Shown here one piece after another: positions 46,402 to 55,993 of a stretch of DNA of 64,000 nt. Below the pieces are notes generated by a model. The model was not told where the DNA came from. It did no database searches and was given only the letters and a program-made list of their open reading frames with translations. The translations under genes were made by a program, and so were the position numbers. This DNA comes from Sporomusa termitida (GTDB taxonomy: Bacteria; Bacillota; Negativicutes; Sporomusales; Sporomusaceae): the NCBI RefSeq assembly GCF_007641255.1, contig NZ_CP036259.1:1178001-1242000 (forward strand). Direction: 5' to 3'. The first letter of the stretch is position 1; each line of letters begins with the position of its first letter.

Positions 46402-48402
46402 GTGAACGCAACAATGAATATGCATGCTGATCAGTCCATGGAAGAAATCGGGATACTAAAATTATATATATTCGGCCAGTCACAGAAATCCGTAAACGCG
46501 TTGGCTAATCTCCGGAAAATTAGCGAGAATAACCTAAACGGGAAATTTTTTATAGAAATTTGTGATTTAGAAATCCACCCTGAGAAAGCCAAGCAAGATA
46601 AAATTTTGGCAATACCTACTTTAGTCAAGTGTTATCCACCCCCTAGTATGAAAATAATCGGTGATCTGTCGGATACGGAAAAGGTTCTGTGCATACTGAA
46701 TGAAGGTGATCATACCTATCACAATGTGGAGGACGATCATATATACCGCATTATTGTCGAGGAAATGCTGGAAGGATTTGTGACACTTGATGAAGATGGG
46801 TTTATTCTTTTCTATAACAAGGCATTTGCCAATATGCTGGGGAACAAGCCGGAGGGGATGGTCGGAACTGCCATTACCAATATGATTACCAGCCCTGCCA
46901 GCGCCGAAATAGAAAGTTTTTTGAAAAATGGACAACGGAACCTGCGGCGGGAAATAAATCTGTTTACAGATGCAAAGGATAACATACCGGTACTAGTCTC
47001 GGCCAGCCGCTTGGATTGGAACGGGAGTAAGATTGTCTGTATGCTGTTTGCCGATCTCACGGCGCAAAAAGATGCCGAGATCACGGTCAAGAGAAAAGAG
47101 GAAATTATTACCCGGATGGCATACTTTGACAGCTTAACTGATCTTCCCAACCGGACTTTATTTATGGACAAGCTTGGCGCAGCCATAAGAGAGGCAGAAA
47201 GATCGGATGATAAGTTAGCGGTCATATTTATTGATCTTGACAATTTTAAAAGAGTTAATGATACGATGGGCCATGAAGCAGGAGATTTGTTACTCAAAGA
47301 TATTGGTATTCGCTTCCAGCGAAGTATCCGGGAAGCGGATACTTTGTCCCGTATGGGAGGCGATGAATTTGCGGTTTTTATGCATATAAAGTCAGACATT
47401 AAGGAAGCTGATGCGTTAGGGCGCAGGTTAATCCAAGTCGCCAGCCAGCCTTTTACCATAAATAATACAACGCATGTGTTAAGCGCCAGCATGGGGATTG
47501 CAATCTATCCGCATCATGGACACACCGAAGAGGAACTGCTGAAAAACGCAGATACGGCGATGTATAAATCAAAAGCCCAGGGAAAAAACAAATGCTGCCT
47601 TTTCGACGATTCCATGCGAGAAGAAGTTATGAAAAGAGCCTGCATGGAGGGATACTTGCGGGAAGCCTTACAGCAAAATGAGTTGTCGGTTTTTTTTCAA
47701 CCCCAGTTTGACATTGGAACAGGGGCTTTACGGGGGATGGAGGCTTTGCTGCGCTGGCATAGCAAACAATTAGGCAACGTTCCGCCCAGTCAGTTTATCC
47801 CCCTTGCCGAGGAAAACCGTTTAATTCATCAATATGGCAAATGGATGTTAAGGCATGCCTGTCAGAAAAACAAAGAATGGCAGAATAAAGGTCTGCCGCG
47901 AATTCCGGTTTCAGTGAACATATCGCCTAGAGAGTTAGAGCAGGATTGCTTTGTGGAGCAGGTAATTACTATTTTGCAAGAGACCGGGTTGGAGGCCTGC
48001 TACCTGGAGCTTGAGATTACGGAAAGCCTGATGATCAATGGGGATATAAAAGCAATAGACAAACTGGAAGCATTGAAAAAAATAGGGGTAGGTATTGTTC
48101 AGGATGACTTTGGGACTGGCTATTCATCCTTAAGCTATCTCAACAGTTTGCCTATCCAGATATTAAAAATCGATAAAAGCTTCATCGCTAATCTGCAACG
48201 CAAAGAGAGTGATATTAGCCTGGTTAAGGCAATCATATCCCTGGCGCACAATCTTGGCCTGAGGGTTGTGGCTGAAGGGGTGGAAAATACCGAACAGGTC
48301 AATATCCTCAAAGAGTGCCGGTGTGATTTTACCCAGGGATTTCTGTATTCCCCGCCTGTAGATGCCAGGACGGCGGAAGAATTTTTAAAAAACAAGGAGT
48401 AG
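46402..48402 (+). CDS. KaiB-PAS-GGDEF-EAL fusion protein
   Basis: The 666-residue protein begins with a KaiB-like thioredoxin-fold domain at about residues 17-100 (LKLYIFGQSQKS, DKILAIPTLVKCYPPP, KIIGDLSDTEKVL). A PAS domain at about 112-225 follows. The diguanylate cyclase domain has GGDEF at 319-323 and an inhibitory-site READ (RxxD) at 310-313, five residues before it. The EAL domain has MEALLRW at 446, DDFGTGYS at 568 and the metal or catalytic segments IDKSFI and AEGVE. Both enzyme domains look intact. The GTG start follows GAAAGGATG. The kaiC gene begins four bases after the stop, so the two are co-translated. Confidence 0.93.
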   Translation: MNATMNMHADQSMEEIGILKLYIFGQSQKSVNALANLRKISENNLNGKFFIEICDLEIHPEKAKQDKILAIPTLVKCYPPPSMKIIGDLSDTEKVLCILNEGDHTYHNVEDDHIYRIIVEEMLEGFVTLDEDGFILFYNKAFANMLGNKPEGMVGTAITNMITSPASAEIESFLKNGQRNLRREINLFTDAKDNIPVLVSASRLDWNGSKIVCMLFADLTAQKDAEITVKRKEEIITRMAYFDSLTDLPNRTLFMDKLGAAIREAERSDDKLAVIFIDLDNFKRVNDTMGHEAGDLLLKDIGIRFQRSIREADTLSRMGGDEFAVFMHIKSDIKEADALGRRLIQVASQPFTINNTTHVLSASMGIAIYPHHGHTEEELLKNADTAMYKSKAQGKNKCCLFDDSMREEVMKRACMEGYLREALQQNELSVFFQPQFDIGTGALRGMEALLRWHSKQLGNVPPSQFIPLAEENRLIHQYGKWMLRHACQKNKEWQNKGLPRIPVSVNISPRELEQDCFVEQVITILQETGLEACYLELEITESLMINGDIKAIDKLEALKKIGVGIVQDDFGTGYSSLSYLNSLPIQILKIDKSFIANLQRKESDISLVKAIISLAHNLGLRVVAEGVENTEQVNILKECRCDFTQGFLYSPPVDARTAEEFLKNKE

Positions 48403-48405
48403 TTT

Positions 48406-50100
48406 ATGGAATCAACTGTTATTCAAAGGGATCAGTGTTTGCAAAAAATACCAACCGGTATTAAGGGCTTCGACGAAATTACGTATGGCGGTTTGCCGCG
48501 GGGGCGGGCGGCGCTTGTTTGCGGCGCGGCCGGTTGCGGCAAGACGCTGTTTGCTATGCAATTTCTTGTAAATGGCGCAGTTTTGTATAACGAGCCAGGA
48601 GTCTTTATGTCGTTTGAAGAAAACGAGGCCGAGCTTGCCGAGAATTTTGCCTCGCTTGGCTTGGATTTGAATGAGCTTGCCGAACAAAACAAAATCCGCC
48701 TGGATCATGTATTTATTGGCAAAAGTAAAATTGTCGAAAACGGTGAATATGATTTGGCAGGGCTTTTCGTACGTCTTGATTCCGCCATAAACGCTATCGG
48801 CGCCAAACGGGTCGTCCTTGACACCATCGAAGCCCTGTTTTCCTGTTTGAGCGATACGAAACTGTTGCGGGCCGAGCTTCGCCGGCTATTTCACTGGTTG
48901 AAGGAAAAAGGGGTTACGACGATAATAACCGGTGAGCGGGGAACGGATGCTCTGACGCGTCATGGGATCGAGGAATATGTTTCCGACTGTGTGATCGTGC
49001 TGGATCATAAGGTTATTGACAACATCTCAACCCGGCATTTAAGTATTATGAAATACCGTGGTTCTGCCCACGGGACCAATGAATATCCTTTCCTCATTGA
49101 TGAGCATGGCATTTGTATTATGCCGATAACTTCGGTAGAACTTGATGCGGTTGCTTCCACAGACCGAATTTCCAGCGGCGTTGCGCGGTTAGATACCATG
49201 CTTGGTGCCGATGGCTTTTATGTTGGCAGCAGTGTCCTGATTTCCGGGACCGCAGGGACGGGGAAGACGACTTTGTCTGCGCACGCGGTCCATGCCGCCT
49301 GTGGCCGGGGTGAGAAGAGCTTATATTTCGCCCTGGAAGAATCACCCAATCAAATCATTCGCAATATCAGGTCGGTGGGGATAGATTTGCAGCAATGGGT
49401 GGATAAGGGGCTGCTGCAATTTTTGGCAGCCAGGCCAACCTGCTTTGGCCTGGAAATGCATCTGGTAACAATGTATAAAACAATTACCGAATTTAATCCG
49501 CGTCTGGTCATAGTGGATTCCATGTCAGACCTGGTCTCGATGGGGAGCGCCAAGGCTGTCAAAAGTATGCTTACCCGGCTGCTTGATTTCCTTAAGCACA
49601 AGCAAATCACCGTCATCTTACTGGAATTATCAACAGTAAATAGTATCGAGCTAACCAAGGTTGGCATATCCTCGTTGGCTGATACCTGGATCGCGTTGCG
49701 CGATATCGAGCTTGGCGGCGAGCGCAATCGCGGCCTCTATATCTTAAAATCCCGCGGCATGGCTCACTCTAATCAGATCAGAGAGTTTGTCCTTACCGAC
49801 CAGGGCATTGATTTATTGGATGTATACACCGGCCACGAGGGTGTATTAACCGGCTCTGCCCGCTTTACCCAAGAGGCTAAGGAGAAAGCCGAGCTGCTGC
49901 TACGTCAACAGGATATTGAACGCAGGCGTCAGGACATTGAGCGGAAACGTAAAAAGGCGGAGGCGGCAATAGCAGAAATACAAACTTGTTTTGAGGCTGA
50001 AAAAGCTGAGCTGGAAGACCTCATAGTACACGGCGAAGCGGAATTAAAAATATTTGCCAAAGGCAGTGAACAAATTGCCCTAATGCGCAAAGCTGACTAG
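48406..50100 (+). CDS. kaiC: KaiC-family double-RecA ATPase
   Basis: The 564-residue protein has two RecA-type halves. CI has Walker A GAAGCGKT (40-47), a Glu pair at 71-72 and Walker B VVLDT (Asp139). CII has GTAGTGKT (281-288), Glu311-Glu312 and VIVD (Asp371). The autophosphorylation region of cyanobacterial KaiC (Thr426, Ser431, Thr432) aligns with LTKVGISSLADT, giving Thr417, Ser422 and Ser423; the second phosphosite is Ser instead of Thr. A charged helical tail of about 80 residues (485-564, QDIERRRQDIERKRKK) replaces the usual short C-terminus. There is no kaiA in the window. Confidence 0.93.
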   Translation: MESTVIQRDQCLQKIPTGIKGFDEITYGGLPRGRAALVCGAAGCGKTLFAMQFLVNGAVLYNEPGVFMSFEENEAELAENFASLGLDLNELAEQNKIRLDHVFIGKSKIVENGEYDLAGLFVRLDSAINAIGAKRVVLDTIEALFSCLSDTKLLRAELRRLFHWLKEKGVTTIITGERGTDALTRHGIEEYVSDCVIVLDHKVIDNISTRHLSIMKYRGSAHGTNEYPFLIDEHGICIMPITSVELDAVASTDRISSGVARLDTMLGADGFYVGSSVLISGTAGTGKTTLSAHAVHAACGRGEKSLYFALEESPNQIIRNIRSVGIDLQQWVDKGLLQFLAARPTCFGLEMHLVTMYKTITEFNPRLVIVDSMSDLVSMGSAKAVKSMLTRLLDFLKHKQITVILLELSTVNSIELTKVGISSLADTWIALRDIELGGERNRGLYILKSRGMAHSNQIREFVLTDQGIDLLDVYTGHEGVLTGSARFTQEAKEKAELLLRQQDIERRRQDIERKRKKAEAAIAEIQTCFEAEKAELEDLIVHGEAELKIFAKGSEQIALMRKAD

Positions 50101-50254
50101 GGCATGTCGTTACCGGTAGCAGTGAGCCATGGCCCGCTTTTATTAATTGATCAAATGGAGATAATCGGCATCTCACATGGGGTTATGAGAACCGTTGACG
50201 GAAATGGCTGTCCCTATTGTTCTCACAAAAGACAAAATACCGGGAGGTTGCAAC

Positions 50255-51385
50255 GTGGCGAAGAGACATCGTATAGTCAGTGTGCTCAGTGTGTTGTTTT
50301 TGTTGCTTGCTGCTGCCGGCTGCGGCAAGGCGCAGTCCAATGTCGAGCAAATTCAGTTGCCGCCGGGATTTCGTATAGACGTGTATGCCAGCGGGGTTGA
50401 AGGCGCGCGGTCGCTGACGCTGGGCGATAACGGCATTGTTTTTGTCGGATCGCGCAATGCGGGGCGCGTGTATGCATTGGTTGACGAGAAAGGCGATGGG
50501 TCTGCCGTTGCGGTTATTACAGTTGCCGAGAACCTGGACACGCCGAACGGAGTCGCCTATGGCGGCGGTGCGCTTTATGTCGCCGAAATCAGCCGGATTC
50601 TGCGGTATGACAATATCATGACCAATTTGCGGCAGCCGCCGGCGCCGGTGGTGGTTACCGACAGGTTGCCGCAGGAGCGGCACCACGGCTGGAAATTTAT
50701 GGCCCTTGGGCCTGACGGGAAACTGTATGTGCCGGTAGGCGCGCCCTGCAACATCTGCGCAAGCCAGGGTGAGCACTTTGCCAGTATTATGCGGATGAAT
50801 CCGGATGGTTCAGGGCTGGAAGTATTTGCTCAGGGGGTCCGCAACACGGTAGGCTTTGACTGGCATCCGGCTACGCAGGAATTGTGGTTCACCGATAACG
50901 GGCGCGACTGGCTTGGCGACGACCTGCCGCCCGATGAGCTTAACCATGCTCCCCGCCCGGGAATACATTTCGGCTATCCGTACTATTACGGCGATAATGT
51001 TCCCGACCCTGAATTCAGCCAGCGCCCGGACAGTGCCGCTTTTACCGGGCCGGCCCTGAAGCTTGGCGCGCATGTGGCTGCTTTAGGGATGCGGTTCTAT
51101 ACGGGCACCATGTTTCCGGCAGAATACCGCAACCAAATCTTTATTGCCGAACACGGTTCCTGGAACCGGACGGCACCGACCGGCTACAGAATTAGTTTAG
51201 TGCGCCTGCAAGCAGGCAAGGCGGTCAGCTATGAAGGTTTTGCCGAAGGCTGGCTGCAAGCGATCAACGCCTGGGGCCGGCCGGTAGATGTTCTGGTCAT
51301 GCCGGACGGAGCGCTCCTGGTTTCGGACGACCGATCGAACGCCGTTTATCGCATAAGCTATGAAAACAGGCAGGGGAACAACTGA
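50255..51385 (+). CDS. Sorbosone/glucose dehydrogenase-type beta-propeller lipoprotein
   Basis: The roughly 376-residue protein has a lipoprotein signal ending in LAAAGC with Cys23 as the lipid site. The body is a PQQ-dependent sugar dehydrogenase-like six-bladed propeller (LPPGFRIDVYASGVEGARSL, WFTDNGRDWLGDD, AEHGSWNRTAPTGYRI). Many family members are not proven to bind PQQ. The GTG at 50255 follows GGGAGG; an upstream frame from 50195 has no good site. It may belong to the kaiC transcript but is separated by 155 bases. Confidence 0.82.
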   Translation: MAKRHRIVSVLSVLFLLLAAAGCGKAQSNVEQIQLPPGFRIDVYASGVEGARSLTLGDNGIVFVGSRNAGRVYALVDEKGDGSAVAVITVAENLDTPNGVAYGGGALYVAEISRILRYDNIMTNLRQPPAPVVVTDRLPQERHHGWKFMALGPDGKLYVPVGAPCNICASQGEHFASIMRMNPDGSGLEVFAQGVRNTVGFDWHPATQELWFTDNGRDWLGDDLPPDELNHAPRPGIHFGYPYYYGDNVPDPEFSQRPDSAAFTGPALKLGAHVAALGMRFYTGTMFPAEYRNQIFIAEHGSWNRTAPTGYRISLVRLQAGKAVSYEGFAEGWLQAINAWGRPVDVLVMPDGALLVSDDRSNAVYRISYENRQGNN

Positions 51386-51542
51386 TGCGAACAAGTTTTT
51401 TTGCTGAATCAGCCTGTTTAAGCGGGAGAATCAACGTCGGCGCCGGCGCTTGTTTTGCGCAGGGGACGCGAACCTCTTGACGTAGAAAACCTGCTGCCTT
51501 GGTCAACAGAAATTCCGCTTTATTGCAAAAGGGATGCTGGCA

Positions 51543-51767
51543 GTAACTGGGCGCGGCACGAAAACATATACCTCAGATTCGTATCTAACCTTGGATATGA
51601 ACGTTCGTTATCAAGCGACAAAGGATACGCAGGTTTACTTAAAAGGCTATAACCTGACCAATGAAGCTTATGAACTTGTTAGTCAAAATTATGGTAGTAC
51701 AGGAGCATAGCCGATGCCAGGGAGAAGCTTGGCCATTGGCGTGGAACAATGCTTTTACGTTTTCTAG
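51543..51767 (+). pseudogene. TonB-dependent receptor, C-terminal remnant
   Basis: A single frame reads YTSDSYLTLDMNVRYQATKD and on to TQVYLKGYNLTNEAYE, the classic last strands of TonB-dependent receptors. A TAG at 51708 interrupts it. After that stop the same frame continues PMPGRSLAIGVEQCFYVF, the usual receptor end, to 51767. No start or upstream barrel is present. The remnant shows the lineage had an outer membrane. Confidence 0.8.
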
Positions 51768-51810
51768 CTAGATAGCTTATAAGGAGAATTGATGGGACAA
51801 GGAACCTGTC

Positions 51811-53672
51811 GTGCGCCACGAAGGCGATGGTTGAGAACAACAAGCATCGCTAAGCTTAACTAGAGATGGAGGAAGGTCCTCCGAACCGCCATTCAGGTGG
51901 AGGACTCAAACCACCGTAAGCTGCTGTGGACAAAAGCCATGGTAGTGAGCGTTACGGAAAAGGCGAACTGAGAGTTTGTCAGGTAAGTGCCAATGGAGAC
52001 GAATAAAAATGAACCGCTGTTGAAGTATCGAAACTTGCAGGAGTCGTCAAAACCAGGAGCAGACAGGTATCCTGGGAAGAGTCTGGAGGAAACCTGATTA
52101 CCGACCAGAGGGCGACCGGTATAGAGGCGGCGTGAATGTGGTACAGGCTTTAGTTAGGAACGTGGGAACCTACGACCCTGATGAGAAAGGAAAACTCCAA
52201 GCGGAGACCCCGCAAGGAGGAAAGTACGGATGCGGGGTATAGGGGCGGAATAGCTCGTAGTAGTGAGGAAACTTTTGTAATGAAAGCAGAGCGAAGGAGC
52301 TATGTTATCTGGTTTTGAAAATTGGTCAACCAATAGGGAGGAACTAATGGACAAAACAAAATCGTTTGTAATTCCCCGAGAAGCAGTAAAACAAGCATAC
52401 GAACAGGTAAAAGCGAACAAGGGGTCAGCCGGTGTTGATGGGCAATCCATAGAAGGATTTGAAGAAAACCTGGCAGATAACCTGTATAAGCTGTGGAACA
52501 GAATGTCCTCTGGAAGCTACTTTCCACCGCCAGTCAGAGCGGTAGAAATACCGAAAAAGAGTGGCGGGAAAAGAATGCTAGGAATACCGAGTGTAAGCGA
52601 CAGAATAGCACAAATGGTCGTGAAAATATACTTGGAACCCATGGTAGAACCACATTTCTGTCAGGATTCGTATGGCTACAGACCAGGGAAATCGGCTATA
52701 GATGCAATAGCGATAACCAGACAGAGATGTTGGAAATACGATTGGGTATTGGAGTATGATATCAAGGCATTATTTGACGCGATAGACCATGAGCTACTCA
52801 TGCGGGCAGTAACGAGACATACGGATTGTAAGTGGATAATATTGTACATCAGGAGATGGTTAGCAAGCCCATTGGAAAACAGCAGATGGAAAAATAATGG
52901 TGAGAAAAGCGGGAACGCCACAAGGCGGGGTAATTAGTCCGGTACTAGCGAACCTATTTTTGCATTATGCATTTGATAAATGGATGGCGCGAAACAATCC
53001 ACAAAATCCATGGGCAAGATATGCAGATGATGGAATAATCCACTGCAAAACCAAAGAAGAGGCAGAAAAGCTACTCGGTAAACTAGACCAGCGATTCAGA
53101 GAATGCGGACTTGAACTTCATCCAGATAAGACGAAGATTATTTATTGCAAAGACAATAAACGTACAGGGAATAATCAGGAAACAACATTCGATTTTCTAG
53201 GATACACCTTTCGGCCAAGAAGCGCTCAAACAAGAGAGGGAGAGCGGTTTCTTAACTTTTTACCAGCAGTCAGCAGGAAAGCAAGCAAAGCCATGCATCA
53301 GACGATACGCGGGTGGAAACTTCACCGGAAAACCGATAAAGAACTTGCGGATATAGCCAAAGTAGTAAATCCAGTAATTAGAGGCTGGGTTAACTACTAT
53401 GGCCGCTTCTACAGGTCTGCGATGTATCCAATCCTGCGAAAATTAAACCAGGGCTTAATTAGATGGGTAACAAAGAAGTACAAGCGAGTCAATGGCCGCC
53501 CAAAGCAAGCGCAAAACTGGTTGGCAAAAAATAGCGCAGTGTGAACCTAGTCTTTTTAGCCACTGGCAAATGGGAATTATTCCAATGATTAGATGATGGG
53601 AGCCGTATGAGTCGAGAGGCTCAAGTACGGTTCTGAGAGAGCCTGGGGGTGGAACTCCTCCGGGCTACTTAC
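51811..53672 (+). mobile_element. Group II intron
   Basis: The element begins GTGCGCCACGAAGG, the consensus intron 5' end, and its 3' part contains a domain V hairpin at 53600-53634 (GAGCCGTATGA...GTACGGTTCT) and a domain VI-like GGGGGTGGAACTCCTCC ending near TTAC. It encodes a reverse transcriptase of the maturase type without an endonuclease domain. The 3' boundary at about 53672 is estimated from sequence. It lies 43 bases after the receptor remnant. Confidence 0.88.
52302..53544 (+). pseudogene. Group II intron reverse transcriptase/maturase, frameshifted
   Basis: The first half (to about 52880) has RT blocks such as GSAGVDGQSIEGFEENLAD and QDSYGYRPGKSA. The second half (RKAGTPQGGVISPVLANLFL, the catalytic YADDG and the maturase-type tail) is in another frame. 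The join is in the run GGAAAACAGCAG near 52874-52885, where one extra base breaks LE(T)ADGKIMVRK. A sequencing error would restore a normal roughly 415-residue protein. Confidence 0.88.
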
Positions 53673-53748
53673 CCCTGTGTCCCTGTCTCTGTGTTATAAT
53701 GACAATGGATGGTTGTGTATGTTTGGGCGCAGATACAGAGGAGGAACT

Positions 53749-54858
53749 ATGATTGGTTCGCATGTTAGAGCCTTCAGGTGCCGTGCCTGCGGCTACTGTT
53801 GTTATAGAAATAAAGTATGGGATTCCTATCTTGAATTGGATGAAGTCACTTTTGAAAAAATAACCAACGAGGGCATGGACGATATTAAAAGCAATATAAT
53901 TACAAGCCAAAATCAGGTAAGACAGTTGAAATGTACTGGCAATCAATGTTCATTTTTAAATAAAAATAATTTATGCGATATAAATTTGCAGTATGGTTAC
54001 GAGTATTTGCCTGACGCCTGTAAAACCTATCCGCGAATCATCGGCTTAAGTACACGGGGAATTGAAGCTTCGCTAATCTTTGTTTGCCGTGAAGCCATTA
54101 AAACAATTATCAGCCAAAATAAAATCACTTTCAGTGACGAGAAGATTAAGGGGTTAATACATCCCAATATTTATCACTACGAACTTTCCTCTACAGATGA
54201 ATATGACATACAACGCATAAAACAATACTTTGAGTTTTTACCGAGGGCCATAAACGGCTTGCAAAATAGATGCCTGTCATTAAAAAAACGTTTACTCATT
54301 CTCGGTGAAGAATCCCTGCGCATGAGTGAATATACCGAAACTATAAATTTCTCAGAACCGAGTCTAAAGGATTCCTTAGGAATCTTGCACGAAATTATTA
54401 TCAGTAGAACATATGAAGCAGATAATGATTATACCGAACAATACATCGATAGCCTACGGAAAATTCGTTCCATTATAGATGATAAAACTTTTTCCTTGGC
54501 GGCATTCAAAAATACTAAGGAAACGTTTATTGGTAGAGAATATGACCAATATGCCTATATATTAGAGAACTATTTAGTTAACTTTATGACTACTAACATA
54601 TATTTTTTTAATGGCTCGGCCTTTGGTTATATTATGCTGATGATTCTATTATCTTCAATTCAGTTATTTATGGCCGGCTATGCTGCGTTTTATAGGCGTA
54701 CCCTGGATGAAGAAATAATAATATTAGCCATTCAAAATGTAGATACGGCATTCTTTGGCCATATTAATTGGTTTTCGAATAAAATAACTGATATTATCAA
54801 ACAGCACGGCCTTTCTACTTCTACCAAAATGGCCGTAGTGCTAGGACAAGTATTGTAA
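53749..54858 (+). CDS. fliB: FliB-family flagellin lysine-N-methylase
   Basis: The roughly 369-residue protein resembles FliB, which methylates lysines of flagellin. Its N-terminal CRACGYCCYRNKVWDSYLEL and further Cys residues (CTGNQCSFLNKNNLCDINL, CKTYPR, CREA) form the cysteine-rich metal site of the family, likely an iron-sulfur cluster. The ATG at 53749 has GGAGGA just upstream; a frame from 53677 extends into the intron end and is unlikely. No flagellin gene is in the window. Confidence 0.85.
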   Translation: MIGSHVRAFRCRACGYCCYRNKVWDSYLELDEVTFEKITNEGMDDIKSNIITSQNQVRQLKCTGNQCSFLNKNNLCDINLQYGYEYLPDACKTYPRIIGLSTRGIEASLIFVCREAIKTIISQNKITFSDEKIKGLIHPNIYHYELSSTDEYDIQRIKQYFEFLPRAINGLQNRCLSLKKRLLILGEESLRMSEYTETINFSEPSLKDSLGILHEIIISRTYEADNDYTEQYIDSLRKIRSIIDDKTFSLAAFKNTKETFIGREYDQYAYILENYLVNFMTTNIYFFNGSAFGYIMLMILLSSIQLFMAGYAAFYRRTLDEEIIILAIQNVDTAFFGHINWFSNKITDIIKQHGLSTSTKMAVVLGQVL

Positions 54859-55263
54859 TTCTTTCGGACGCAGACTAGTACTTCGTCTCCCTCAAAACCA
54901 AGGATAGTTTGCGCAGCTTTTCCCGCACTGCTGCGTTGTCGTCACCTTACCTGTGTCCGATAGGCGCGGCCCGCGCAAGTAATAAGAGACCCATCACCTA
55001 CCGGCCTTATTAAAGCAGATCTTACTGAATCAGTTAGCGTCCTCCGCCTCGCCTTGCAAAAAATCCCCGCGAATTCTTTTACGCTTTCAATGTAGTCAGA
55101 CCACTAGCGCCTCCGCCTGATATTATATATTAAACCAGGTGGAGGCTTTGGTTTACGAAAGTGACAAATGAAACGAGTGCCCCCCTGTCCCCGCGTTTGT
55201 TCCCGCGGTAATTGTATTTTTCGCCAACAAGCGAAAACAATAGCCTGTGTCCGTGTAATAAAA
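54859..55263. other. Intergenic region, no gene seen
   Basis: This 405-base stretch has only short frames. It holds no repeat that I recognise and no structured RNA motif. Confidence 0.4.
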
Positions 55264-55288
55264 ACTGTCCCTCCGGCCGAGGGACAGT
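55264..55288 (-). terminator. Terminator of thiT
   Basis: A perfect 10-bp stem ACTGTCCCTC with GAGGGACAGT and a TTTTTA tail on the minus strand lies 24 bases after the thiT stop. Confidence 0.85.
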
Positions 55289-55311
55289 ACGAAGTTTATA
55301 TATGAATCAGG

Positions 55312-55974
55312 TTATACTTTCGTATCTTTAACATGGTCGCTAACCAGTGACTGCCGCCTAATGGTCATTTCAATCCGTTCAATAGGCAGCATTCGTATGA
55401 TGATTACGCAAATAATGCATTCCATACTTAGATAGCTTGCATTAAATAAGAAGGAATACAGATATGGCGATACCGTCGGCGGCGCATAACTGGCAAAAAA
55501 CACGATCCCGGAAATATAATGGAATATAAACCGGCCTATAATACCGACGGCGGTTCCCGCCAGATACCGGCCTTTGAAATATCCTGCCAGCCCTAAAGCC
55601 ATAAAGGGCAGCGGATAGTCAAACAACACCTGGACCGGGTGCAGGATAAAGGGATCCTGGATCAAATTAATCAAGCCAAATAAAAACCCGGTAAGATACC
55701 CAACCTCAGGCCCGTAAAAGAAGGCCATAAGCAGGATCGGGATCATACTGCCAAGAGTTACGCTGCCTCCCTGCGGCATATGGTATAGCTTAAACGCGTG
55801 CAGGATGGCGGCCAGAGCCAGCGCCAGCCCGATATGGGACATCAGCCTGGCGTTGAATGTTACCTGCTTCATTCTCAGCAGCGCTACGACTAACAAAATG
55901 ACTCCTCCCAACGTCAATAGTGTAGTCGGGCTTGCTGCAATCGTTGCTATGTTGTCCGGCAAGTTGCCTTTCAT
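55312..55974 (-). CDS. thiT: Thiamine transporter ThiT (ECF S component)
   Basis: The roughly 220-residue membrane protein has about six hydrophobic segments and the ThiT-type sequences GGSVTLGSMIPILLMAF, YGPEVGYLTGFLFGLINLIQDP and GRFIFHYISGIVFFASYAP. It is the substrate-binding subunit that works with a general ECF energizing module encoded elsewhere. The TPP riboswitch directly upstream confirms thiamine as substrate. The start may be 55974 or the ATG five codons earlier at 55989. Confidence 0.92.
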   Translation of the reverse strand: MKGNLPDNIATIAASPTTLLTLGGVILLVVALLRMKQVTFNARLMSHIGLALALAAILHAFKLYHMPQGGSVTLGSMIPILLMAFFYGPEVGYLTGFLFGLINLIQDPFILHPVQVLFDYPLPFMALGLAGYFKGRYLAGTAVGIIGRFIFHYISGIVFFASYAPPTVSPYLYSFLFNASYLSMECIICVIIIRMLPIERIEMTIRRQSLVSDHVKDTKV

Positions 55975-55993
55975 ACCTCGTACCCCCATTTTG

